A DNA stretch of 64,000 nt. Source: Leeuwenhoekiella marinoflava DSM 3653. Its GTDB lineage: Bacteria > Bacteroidota > Bacteroidia > Flavobacteriales > Flavobacteriaceae. Every line of letters begins with the position of its first letter. The stretch's first letter is position 1. The notes under the pieces were generated by a model, which saw only the letters and a list, made by a program, of their open reading frames with translations, was not told the origin of the DNA and ran no database searches. Positions 32,776 through 40,830 of the stretch are shown piece after piece. The position numbers and the translations under genes are program-made. The DNA lies in the NCBI RefSeq assembly GCF_900129005.1, contig NZ_FQUN01000012.1:62001-126000 (forward strand). Reading direction: 5' to 3'.

Positions 32776-32972
32776 TGTCACTTCGAGTGGCTGAAGCAGA
32801 GCGATAGCGGAGCTTCAGGTGTATCGAGAAGTCTTAGGAGTTAGGATGTTCGTCGTTTTCCAGGCTTCTCGATACATTTGCTTTCGGCTTTTGGCCTCAA
32901 TCAAACACTCGAAGTGACATTCTCGATACCCCGGTTTCGACTTAGGGTCTCGGCCGGCACTCTAAGTGGGAG
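32776..32972 (+). repeat. R5: palindromic repeat after nuclease 2
   Basis: The TIRs TGTCACTTCGAGTG (32776-32789) and CACTCGAAGTGACA (32906-32919) are perfect complements. A second, degenerate right module continues to about 32972 (starts TTCTCGATACC, ends CTCTAAGTGGGA). Confidence 0.88.
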
Positions 32973-33023
32973 TAAATTTTTTCAAATAACTCAATAACTT
33001 AATAATCAGATTAATCTAAAACC

Positions 33024-34430
33024 TTGAATTTAGAATCTCGAAAGACCTTAGGAATTGTAATTACAGATGGCGTTGGCTTTCGCAATTTCGTTTTAAGTAC
33101 ATTTCTCGATAAAGCTGCAGCCGGTTTTGAAAAAGTTATCATTTTTTCAGGTTTGCCCTATACCGCCTTTCCCGAACTGGATGCTGCAAAATTTACTATT
33201 GTAGCCCTTCCGGTTTTTACCGAAACCAAAAAGAACTGGTTTTGGCGTAAACTGAAAGAAGTCGCACATTTGCAAAAACACAAAACCAACCCGGGAATTG
33301 CAGATAATTACGAGATGAACAAAGCCAAAAGCTGGAGTCCGCACGGCCTTTTGGTCCGTATGGTTTATGCTATTAGTTCTGTTTTTCACAGCGAAAAGGA
33401 TATCCTTCGGTATGAAAAGTTGCAGGAGCAAAGCTTTGCAAATGGTGTTGTCGTCAGCCAATACGGGCAACTCCTGCAGCAGTATCAGCCTGATCTTTTG
33501 TTTTTTACACATCAGCGACCACCCTTTATTGCCACACTGGTTTTTTGGGCGAAAAAACTACAGGTTCCTACCGCCTCGTTTATTTTCAGTTGGGACAATC
33601 TTGCTTCAAAAGGGAGGATGGCTTCAACTTTTGACTACTTTTTAGTCTGGAGCGATTTGATGAAAAACGAATTGCTTCGGTTTTATCCCTATACCAATCC
33701 GCAGACGGTTTCTATAGTGGGGACTCCGCAATTTGAGCCGTATGTGCTTTCCCAATTTGATATTCCAAAAGCGGAGTTCTACAAAAGGTTTGGTCTGAAT
33801 CCGGATGAAAAAATACTGTGCTACAGCTGCGCCGATGCCACGATTGGCCCTAACGATCCGCTGGTGATCGCGACTTTGGCTGAAGGCATCCGTTCCGGAG
33901 CAATCGATTTGTGCCAGCTTTTGGTGCGTACCTCACCGGCAGAAGACGAGCGGCGTTTCGCAGAAACCAAAACCAAATATCCCGAAATCAAATGGAATCA
34001 TCCCAAATGGGAGCTCACCCGGGAAGGGCATCCCGAGCCCTGGTCTCAACGGGTACCTACACGCGAAGACCTGAGCATGCTTAAAGCCATTCTTAAGTTT
34101 TGCGATCTGAACGTCAATATGCTTTCAACCATGAGTCTCGACTTTATGCTGTTTGAAAAGCCGGTTGTCAATACGGCCTTTGGTAATGGCGTTAACGGAC
34201 TTTACAACGATCAGCGGTTTTTGCAGTATGAGCATTATGACAATGTGGTTCAAAGTGGGGCGGTTAAAATCGCTAAAAACGCAGAAGAATTGTATACTGC
34301 CGTGAACGCGTATTTGCGTAATCCCAATCTTGATATGAAAAACCGAAAGAAGCTAATTGAGATGCAGGTGGGTAAACCCCTTGACGAAACCACTCAGGCT
34401 TGTGTACAGGCTTTAAAAAACACCTTATGA
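33024..34430 (+). CDS. putative GT-B-fold surface-carbohydrate biosynthesis protein
   Basis: This 468-residue protein reads like a GT-B enzyme without a firm family. It has an N-terminal Rossmann-like part (LGIVITDGVGFRNFVLSTFL), the central FIFSWDNLASKGRM and VSIVGTPQFEPY, and a C-terminal MLSTMSLDFMLFEKPVVNTA stretch like the donor-binding end of UDP-glycosyl- or CDP-glycerol-transferases. The start is TTG at 33024. It overlaps the next GT4 gene by 4 bp, tying it to glycan assembly. The acceptor could be the nonulosonate-containing chain; that is inference. Confidence 0.6.
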   Translation: MNLESRKTLGIVITDGVGFRNFVLSTFLDKAAAGFEKVIIFSGLPYTAFPELDAAKFTIVALPVFTETKKNWFWRKLKEVAHLQKHKTNPGIADNYEMNKAKSWSPHGLLVRMVYAISSVFHSEKDILRYEKLQEQSFANGVVVSQYGQLLQQYQPDLLFFTHQRPPFIATLVFWAKKLQVPTASFIFSWDNLASKGRMASTFDYFLVWSDLMKNELLRFYPYTNPQTVSIVGTPQFEPYVLSQFDIPKAEFYKRFGLNPDEKILCYSCADATIGPNDPLVIATLAEGIRSGAIDLCQLLVRTSPAEDERRFAETKTKYPEIKWNHPKWELTREGHPEPWSQRVPTREDLSMLKAILKFCDLNVNMLSTMSLDFMLFEKPVVNTAFGNGVNGLYNDQRFLQYEHYDNVVQSGAVKIAKNAEELYTAVNAYLRNPNLDMKNRKKLIEMQVGKPLDETTQACVQALKNTL

Positions 34431-35518
34431 GTACCAAAAGATTAGCTGTAGTTTGTAATTACGTGCTGCGCCCGGATCGCATAGGCGGGATGGATCGTTT
34501 TTTTGTGGCTTATGATAAAGCAGCGAAAGCTAAAGGCTATGAGGTAGACTGGTTTTTTCCAGATGTTTTGGATAAAACATTTTACGAGGGTGTCACTGTT
34601 TTTTCTGCGGAAGGAAATTCGAGTGTCGAAGCTTTTTTCCTAAACTACCTTGAGGAAAATGGCAAAATGTACAGCACGCTGGTTACGCATTTTACCGAGT
34701 TGTGCACCCCCTTTTATAAAAAAGCCAAACATGCCGGAAGGATCAAAAACCTAATCGCCGTAGATCACAATCCGCGTCCCTTAAATGGTTTTCCGCTTAA
34801 AAAGCAGTTAAAAAACCGTCTAAAAGGCTATTTACACCATAAGGCTATAGACCGGTTTATTGGAGTGAGCAGTTACACGGCCCGGCATATTGTGAAAGAC
34901 CTGGGCAAAGTAGTGGTCCGCAAAACCGGAGTGATTTACAACGGGATTGATACTTCAGTCTTTAAAAAACGAGCGCAACACGATCTGGATTCGCAAGGCA
35001 ACGTTCATTTTGTCGTGGTTTCCCACCTGCGGGAATCTAAAGGCTTGCAGGATTTGATAGATGCCTTGGCGCTGTTGAAACCCGATTTGCAAAACAACCT
35101 CCACATCACCATTTACGGCGAAGGTCCGCTGGAAGAAGGTCTTAAACAACAGGCAAAAGACAAAGCGGTTGATCAGTTGCTGACATTCAAAGGCAGTTCT
35201 TCCGAAATCCCCACTATTTTAGCTGATTACGAGTACCTTATTCAACCTACCTATATGGAATGCTTCAGCCTTTCAATTCTTGAAAGTTTATCGGCAAATG
35301 TACCGGTGATTACCACCACAGTTGGCGGCAATCCCGAGATTATCAAAGAGGGTGAAAACGGATTTTTGTTTCGTCCAAAAGATAAAAATGCACTTGCCAA
35401 TATTATTTCTGAAGTTGTAACAGGTCAGCGGGGTATAAACCGAGATACCTCATTACTTATAGAAAAAGATTATTCTTTAGACCGTATGGTCGCTGAACAT
35501 ATAAATTTACTGGACTGA
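34427..35518 (+). CDS. glycosyltransferase family 4 (GT-B)
   Basis: With the ATG at 34427 (ATGA overlap with the preceding stop) the product has 363 residues. Motifs are RIGGMDRFFVAYDKAA near the N-terminus, IYNGIDTSVFKK at the interdomain junction, VVSHLRESKGLQDLIDAL, and the EX7E-type MECFSLSILESLSANVPVIT. An in-frame start at 34400 would add nine residues lying inside the previous gene, so I prefer the ATG. Its donor sugar is not predictable. Confidence 0.87.
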   Translation: MSTKRLAVVCNYVLRPDRIGGMDRFFVAYDKAAKAKGYEVDWFFPDVLDKTFYEGVTVFSAEGNSSVEAFFLNYLEENGKMYSTLVTHFTELCTPFYKKAKHAGRIKNLIAVDHNPRPLNGFPLKKQLKNRLKGYLHHKAIDRFIGVSSYTARHIVKDLGKVVVRKTGVIYNGIDTSVFKKRAQHDLDSQGNVHFVVVSHLRESKGLQDLIDALALLKPDLQNNLHITIYGEGPLEEGLKQQAKDKAVDQLLTFKGSSSEIPTILADYEYLIQPTYMECFSLSILESLSANVPVITTTVGGNPEIIKEGENGFLFRPKDKNALANIISEVVTGQRGINRDTSLLIEKDYSLDRMVAEHINLLD

Positions 35519-36657
35519 TGCACATTGCTTTTTTAACTCCCGAGTATCCCCACGCTGCGTTTAACCGAAGTGGCGGTCTGGGAACCAGTATCAAAAACCT
35601 GGCAGCAAGTCTGGTTCAGGCCGGGGAACGCGTTACGGTTTTTGTGTACAGTCAGTCGGAAGACCGAGAATTTGAAGATCAGGGAGTCCAAATTCACAGC
35701 ATCGCAAAGCGGAAGTATACATTCGCAGGCTGGTATTTGCACCGCAGGTTTTTACAGTGCTACGTCAATCGGGAGATTCTGATACATAAAATAGATATAC
35801 TAGAAGCGCCGGACTGGACGGGGATCACCGCTTTGATGCGCTTTAAATGTCCTCTGATCATTCGTTGTAACGGTAGCGACGGCTATTTTTGCCATTTGGA
35901 GAACCGAAAGCAAAAACCCAAGAACCGCTGGTTTGAAAAGCAAGCCCTTAAAAATGCCGATCACATTCTTGCGGTAAGTGCTTTTACAGCAAAACAGACA
36001 AAAGAAATTTTTGGACTGAATAAGGAAATACAAGTGATTCCCAATTCGATTGATGTCGATCGGTTTAAACCGGTTCAAATTCCGGAGGTTCCCAATCGTT
36101 TGCTGTATTACGGAAGTATAATCCGAAAAAAAGGTGTTTTGGAACTGGCCGAAATCTCCAATCGTATTTTTGAACAGAATCCCGAAGCACAGCTGATTCT
36201 TGCCGGGAATGATGTCAGGGACGTTTTTACAGGCAGATCTACTCAGGAGCTTTTTAGGGAACTGGTAAAACCTGAATTTCACAAACGCATCGAGTTTAAG
36301 GGATTACTGGCTTATGAGTTGGTACAGGAAGAAATTGCCAAAGCAGCTGTGGTTGTCTTGCCCAGTTTTGCAGAAGCCTTACCGATGACCTGGATTGAAG
36401 CCATGGCGATGGAAAAAGCGCTGGTTACTTCTGATATTGGTTGGGCAAACGAGGTAATGCTAGATGGTGAAACCGGATATACCGTTGATCCCAAAAATCA
36501 TGGGAAATACGCCGATGCCGTTCTAAAATTACTTGATGACGAGGAATTAAGAAGTAAAATGGGAGCCCGTGCCCGTAAACAGGTTGTGGGACATTTTGCA
36601 ACGGCAGTTGTGGTTAAGCAAAATCTGGAGTTTTATAAAGGTGTCGTAAAAGCTTGA
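35518..36657 (+). CDS. glycosyltransferase family 4 (GT-B)
   Basis: This 379-residue protein begins with IAFLTPEYPHAAFNRSGGLG, a typical GT4 glycine-rich opening. It has IPNSIDVDRFKPV between domains, LLYYGSIIRKKGVLELAEI, and the EX7E motif in SFAEALPMTWIEAMAMEKAL. The ATG shares one base with the previous stop (TGATG). The next gene starts at a TTG overlapping its TGA, so this is a tightly packed run of coupled transferases. Confidence 0.88.
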   Translation: MHIAFLTPEYPHAAFNRSGGLGTSIKNLAASLVQAGERVTVFVYSQSEDREFEDQGVQIHSIAKRKYTFAGWYLHRRFLQCYVNREILIHKIDILEAPDWTGITALMRFKCPLIIRCNGSDGYFCHLENRKQKPKNRWFEKQALKNADHILAVSAFTAKQTKEIFGLNKEIQVIPNSIDVDRFKPVQIPEVPNRLLYYGSIIRKKGVLELAEISNRIFEQNPEAQLILAGNDVRDVFTGRSTQELFRELVKPEFHKRIEFKGLLAYELVQEEIAKAAVVVLPSFAEALPMTWIEAMAMEKALVTSDIGWANEVMLDGETGYTVDPKNHGKYADAVLKLLDDEELRSKMGARARKQVVGHFATAVVVKQNLEFYKGVVKA

Positions 36658-38195
36658 TTTTCTTAAAACATAACGGTAAAACGCCTGTCGCTGTCTCAAA
36701 AGACGGACATCCTCTGGAACTCGAATTTAAAAATCAAGCGGTGAGTGCCGCTTGTTTTCTTTTGGCCGAAACCTTTCCGCATGAGACTTTGGTATGGTTT
36801 CACGAAGAGGTAGAACCCAACCTGAATCTCGCATTTATTGAAAATTTTCCAAGGGAATCTGAAATGTGGAGTTATGCTGCAAATCGACCTTTGGTAATTG
36901 CTGAAGAAATGGGATTTGTAGATCAAAGTGTTTTTTTTAGAATTCAGTCTGGTGTCAAATATCCCACCTGGCTGATGAGCAGTGCTGTGGGTTTAATTAG
37001 CTGTAAAAGACTATTGCATTTTAAGCAATACATTCCCGTAGATTCAAATTTCGATTTGTTTCTCTGCATACTGGCAAAAACCGGAATATCCAAAGGCTTA
37101 CGGGTGTATAGTGAGCCACGACTGATCAGGAGTTCCGAAAAAAGTACCCTTTCCTTCTCAAAAAATACGAAAACAACTTACACCGCAATTGCGACTCTTA
37201 TGGGTGAAAAATGGCTGATCATGTTTGCCCTGCAGCTTTTGTGGTATCGTAAAAAGCTCAATCTGTTTCAGCTCGTGAAGTCCTTTCCGGTTAAATCTAT
37301 TCCGCAAAGAGATATCCCTCACTTTGAAGTGACTCCTTCAGATCAAAACAACGTGAAGCCGAAGATCCAGTTTGATGTTATTATCCCCACGCTGGGCCGC
37401 AAAGAGGTTTTAAAACAAACCCTTACAGATCTTGCAGAACAGCTTTTGTTACCCCAAAGCCTAATCCTTATTGAGCAAAATCCGGATACAGCTTCGGTTT
37501 CAGAACTCGATTATTTACAAAGCCAAAGCTGGCCATTTGAAATCAGACATACCTTTACCCATCAAACCGGAGCCTGCAACGCGCGCAATCTGGCTTTAGA
37601 TCAGGTTGAGGCAGACTGGGTTTTTCTGGCTGATGATGATTTGCGAATTCCGAGTGATTTTTTACAAAAGGCTGATGCGTTTATTCAGGCCGAAGATCCG
37701 CAGGCTTTTACAGTGAGCTGTCTTCAGGAAGGCGAAATAGAACCCGAAAAAACGGTGATTCAATGGCCGGCTTTTGGTTCGGGTTGCAGTTTTGTAAAAG
37801 CTTCGGCACTAAAAGCACTACGTTTTGATCTTGCGCTGGAACATGGTTTTGGTGAAGATGCCGATTTTGGGATGCAGTTACGTAAAACCGGTGTTGATAT
37901 ACTGTACAATCCATTTTTAAAACTGATTCATTTAAAGGCTGCTTCGGGCGGTTTTAGAAAACCTGTTGAAAAGCCCTGGGATACCGAAAGTCCTGCGCCC
38001 AAACCTGCACCAACGGTTTTGGCTTCCATAGTTAAACATGCAACACCTTCTCAGGTTCAGGGATATAAAACGGTGTTGTTTCTTAAATTTTACAGGCTGC
38101 AGCAGATTAAAAATCCGTTTGCCTATATTCGGTTGATGCAGAAACGATGGAAGGTAAGTTTAATTTGGGCCAAAAAACTTTTGAATACGAAATGA
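36654..38195 (+). CDS. two-domain protein: unknown N-terminal domain plus GT2 domain
   Basis: This 513-residue protein has an N-terminal part (about 1-235) with no motif I can assign to a named family; it contains WFHEEVEPNL, YPTWLMSSAVGLISCKRLLH and LRVYSEPRLI, resembling a decayed GT-A acceptor half. The C-terminal part (about 240-470) is a clear GT2 with FDVIIPTLGRKEVLKQTLTD, the metal motif LADDDLRIPSDF and GFGEDADFGMQLRKTG. The start is TTG at 36654 overlapping the previous stop (TTGA). It may combine two transferase activities, or use the N-terminus as a scaffold. Confidence 0.75.
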   Translation: MIFLKHNGKTPVAVSKDGHPLELEFKNQAVSAACFLLAETFPHETLVWFHEEVEPNLNLAFIENFPRESEMWSYAANRPLVIAEEMGFVDQSVFFRIQSGVKYPTWLMSSAVGLISCKRLLHFKQYIPVDSNFDLFLCILAKTGISKGLRVYSEPRLIRSSEKSTLSFSKNTKTTYTAIATLMGEKWLIMFALQLLWYRKKLNLFQLVKSFPVKSIPQRDIPHFEVTPSDQNNVKPKIQFDVIIPTLGRKEVLKQTLTDLAEQLLLPQSLILIEQNPDTASVSELDYLQSQSWPFEIRHTFTHQTGACNARNLALDQVEADWVFLADDDLRIPSDFLQKADAFIQAEDPQAFTVSCLQEGEIEPEKTVIQWPAFGSGCSFVKASALKALRFDLALEHGFGEDADFGMQLRKTGVDILYNPFLKLIHLKAASGGFRKPVEKPWDTESPAPKPAPTVLASIVKHATPSQVQGYKTVLFLKFYRLQQIKNPFAYIRLMQKRWKVSLIWAKKLLNTK

Positions 38196-39184
38196 TGTTT
38201 TCACTTATTGTCTGTACCTACCAGCGTACCGAAGCCTTAAACAGGCTTTTAGCTACAGTAGCTGTGCAAAGTCTTTATCCGGATGAAATTTTAATAATCG
38301 ACGGTTCACGTGATGATAAAACTCCGGAGAGCCTTTCGCAGCAAGACCTAAAAAACCTAAGCTACTATAAAGTTGAGGATAAAGATCGCGGACTTACCCG
38401 ACAGCGAAACTTTGGGATTGAAAAGCTAAATCCCAGAGCTGAAATCATCTGTTTTCTGGATGATGATGTGGTTTTAGAACCCGATTATTTTGAGGCGGTG
38501 CTTGGGGCTTTTAAATCTGATCCCGATATCGTGGGTGTAGGTGGTATGGCAACTAATGAAAACCTTTGGAAACCTTCAGATCGCAAAAGCTCAACAGATA
38601 AAGTCTATGTATTTGAAGGCTTTGAGCGCAGTGAGTCGCAGCGTTTTTATCTGCGGAATAAGCTGGGTTTGCAATCACCCGATCTCCCGGGAATTATGCC
38701 TGACTTTTCTCACGGCAGAACCTATGGCTATCCCTTAACCGGAAAAAATTACGAGGTGGATTTACTAATCGGAATGTCTATGAATTTTCGCCGCAAGGTA
38801 ATTGATGCTGAAAACTTCAGTCTGTATTTTGATGGGTACGGACTTTATGAAGACGCAGATTACTGTCTGCGTGCTTTGAAATACGGGAAAAATGTGATGT
38901 GTACTGCTGCTCGTCTGCAGCATCATCACGACCCCGCTGGAAGACCCAATCTCTACAAATACGGCAAAATGGTGATCCGTAACGGCTGGTATGTGTGGCG
39001 CGTGAAATATTCTAACCCGGGGTTTATAGCTCGATTAAAATGGAATGCTACAGCCTTGCTGCTTACACTGATCCGGTTTAGTAATGTGTTGACAGCTTCT
39101 GACAAAAAGGAAGCGTTTAACGAAGCAACCGGCAGGGTAGTGGGTTGGTGGAGTTTGTTATATAATAAACCTAAAATTGAATGA
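38192..39184 (+). CDS. glycosyltransferase family 2
   Basis: With the ATG at 38192 (ATGA overlap) the product has 330 residues. It has FSLIVCTYQRTEALNRLLAT, ILIIDGSRDDKTPES, a CFLDDDVVLEPDYF metal motif, and YGLYEDADYCLRALKYG in the acceptor region. The C-terminus contains a hydrophobic stretch (ALLLTLIRFSNVL). An upstream in-frame ATG at 38147 lies within the previous gene and precedes the conserved core by 15 codons, so I did not use it. It overlaps the acetyltransferase by 4 bp. Confidence 0.88.
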   Translation: MMFSLIVCTYQRTEALNRLLATVAVQSLYPDEILIIDGSRDDKTPESLSQQDLKNLSYYKVEDKDRGLTRQRNFGIEKLNPRAEIICFLDDDVVLEPDYFEAVLGAFKSDPDIVGVGGMATNENLWKPSDRKSSTDKVYVFEGFERSESQRFYLRNKLGLQSPDLPGIMPDFSHGRTYGYPLTGKNYEVDLLIGMSMNFRRKVIDAENFSLYFDGYGLYEDADYCLRALKYGKNVMCTAARLQHHHDPAGRPNLYKYGKMVIRNGWYVWRVKYSNPGFIARLKWNATALLLTLIRFSNVLTASDKKEAFNEATGRVVGWWSLLYNKPKIE

Positions 39185-39720
39185 TAAAGTCAGATTACAG
39201 AAAATATAAACGGTATGGAGGAAACTTTATAGGGATAGTGTTTTTGACTCAGGCTTTCTGGGCAATTATTCAATTTAGAGTTGCATCATTCGTGTATAGT
39301 GAAGTTAAAATTTTTGGGGTAAGACATTTATTGTTAGGTATTTGTTTGATTTGGCAGAAACTAATTGAAGTTACTACAGGTATTTCTTTGCCTGCATCTG
39401 TAATTATAGGAAGATCCTTTTATATCGGTCATTTTGGAAATATTTTTATTCATCCTAATTGCTGTATAGGTAATAATTGTAATATTTCTCAGGGAGTTAC
39501 AATAGGTGTAAGTGGTCGGGGTGTTGAGAGGGGAGTACCAACTTTGGGAGACAATGTTTACGTCGGTTGTAATTCCACAATTGTAGGTAAAATAGTAATA
39601 GGGGATAATTGTGTTATAGGGGCTAATTCATTAGTAAATAGGAGCGTTCTTGAAAATCAAACCGTTTTGGGTGTTCCCGCACAGGTGATAAGTAGTAAAA
39701 ATTCTTCAGAATATATTTGA
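39181..39720 (+). CDS. serine acetyltransferase-like hexapeptide O-acetyltransferase
   Basis: This 179-residue left-handed beta-helix protein has IGHFGNIFIHPNCCIGNNCN, ISQGVTIGVSGRGVERGVPT and VYVGCNSTIVGKIVIGDN hexapeptide repeats, with the catalytic His in the GHFGN segment. The N-terminal hydrophobic stretch (LGICLIWQKLIEVTTG) matches CysE-like sugar acetyltransferases in capsule loci. It probably O-acetylates a sugar of the repeat unit; cysteine biosynthesis is unlikely in this position. It is strongly AT-rich compared with its neighbours and overlaps both by 1-4 bp. Confidence 0.85.
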   Translation: MIKSDYRKYKRYGGNFIGIVFLTQAFWAIIQFRVASFVYSEVKIFGVRHLLLGICLIWQKLIEVTTGISLPASVIIGRSFYIGHFGNIFIHPNCCIGNNCNISQGVTIGVSGRGVERGVPTLGDNVYVGCNSTIVGKIVIGDNCVIGANSLVNRSVLENQTVLGVPAQVISSKNSSEYI

Positions 39721-40829
39721 TGAATATTTTAGTGATATCTTCTGCTCCAGTCTTAAAGAAAGACGGCAACTATATGGCTTATTCTCCCTACGTAATTGAA
39801 ATGGATTTTTGGTTCAAGTACTTTGAAGGTGTTGTAATTCTTTGCCCTTCTCAATATGATAAGCCGCTACTGAAGACCTCTTTTAAGAGACAAGATATTC
39901 ACTTAGTTTCTGTCAATCCTATTTCGATTGATAGTTTTTTAAGCGGATTAACAGCTATTGTGTATACTCCTAAAATCCTAATGACTATTTTTTTTGAAAT
40001 GTTATCAGCAGATCACATCCATTTGCGTTGTCCCGGAAATATGGGTTTGCTGGGGGCATTGGTTCAAATTTTCTTTCCGCATAAATCCAAAACAGCAAAA
40101 TACGCCGGAAACTGGAAACCCGGTGCAAGCCAGCCTTGGAGCTATCGTTTGCAGAAATGGATATTGAGTAATACCTATTTGACCAAAAATATGCAGGTGC
40201 TGGTTTATGGGGAATGGCCGAATCAGAAAGCCAATGTCAAAGCTTTTTTTACGGCTTCTTATAGTGAAAAAGATAAAGCCGAAATACCTAAACGCAAGTA
40301 CGATTTACCCCTGCGTTTTCTTTTTGTAGGAAGCCTTTCGCCAGGCAAGCAACCGGTGTACGCCTTAGAATTGGTAGCCGAATTAATCGAACGTGGGTTT
40401 CCTTTAGAGTTACACGTCTATGGGGAAGGCCCGGAACGTGAAAAGTTGAATAAAGCTGCTAAGGAATTAAAGATGGAGCGCCAATTGTTTTTACATGGGA
40501 ATCAGTCTTCAGAAGCCCTGAAAGAGGCCTACGCCAAGAGTCACTTTTTGATTTTACCCTCAAAAAGTGAGGGCTGGCCCAAAGCGGTGGCCGAGGCGAT
40601 GTGGTGGGGGGTGATTCCTGTTGCTACTCCGGTTTCCTGTGTTCCCTGGATGCTGAATTCCGGAAAACGCGGTGTGCTGTTAGAAACTGATTTGGATATG
40701 GACGTAGAAAGACTGAAGGAGCACTTGCTCGATAAGAACAAGCTTAAAACAATGGCTGCCGAAGCGGCTAGCTGGTCCCGAAATTATACTTTAGAGCGTT
40801 TTGACGCTGAAATCAAAAAACTACTTTAG
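39720..40829 (+). CDS. glycosyltransferase family 4 (GT-B)
   Basis: This product has 369 residues from ATG 39720, which shares a base with the upstream stop; a TTG three bases earlier is less likely. Motifs include LRFLFVGSLSPGKQPVYALE, LHVYGEGPEREKL, LFLHGNQSSEALKEAYAKSH and SEGWPKAVAEAMWWGVIPVA with the EX7E-like catalytic pair. The N-terminal half is AT-rich and the C-terminal half is not, suggesting a mosaic gene. Family known; sugar unknown. Confidence 0.86.
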   Translation: MNILVISSAPVLKKDGNYMAYSPYVIEMDFWFKYFEGVVILCPSQYDKPLLKTSFKRQDIHLVSVNPISIDSFLSGLTAIVYTPKILMTIFFEMLSADHIHLRCPGNMGLLGALVQIFFPHKSKTAKYAGNWKPGASQPWSYRLQKWILSNTYLTKNMQVLVYGEWPNQKANVKAFFTASYSEKDKAEIPKRKYDLPLRFLFVGSLSPGKQPVYALELVAELIERGFPLELHVYGEGPEREKLNKAAKELKMERQLFLHGNQSSEALKEAYAKSHFLILPSKSEGWPKAVAEAMWWGVIPVATPVSCVPWMLNSGKRGVLLETDLDMDVERLKEHLLDKNKLKTMAAEAASWSRNYTLERFDAEIKKLL

Positions 40830-40830
40830 C

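Larger units (their letters stand above)
32283..32972 (+). mobile_element. repeat-GIY-YIG-repeat unit 2
   Basis: R4, nuclease copy 2 (32481-32771) and R5 repeat the architecture of unit 1. R4 and R5 are more alike than either is to R2/R3. The linker before the nuclease ATG (TCATTGATGTTTTTTAAAGA) parallels that of unit 1. The unit begins 2 bp after neuC. Target-site duplications are not evident. Confidence 0.65.

Noticed and set aside
29065-32972. Repeats as a possible CRISPR array
   Set aside because: Copies are 140-200 bp, palindromic, hundreds of bases apart with genes between them; there are no short uniform spacers and no cas genes.
35800-36282. 160-codon minus-strand open frame opposite a GT4 gene
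   Set aside because: It lies fully inside a well-supported glycosyltransferase on the other strand and has no recognisable motif; antisense shadow.
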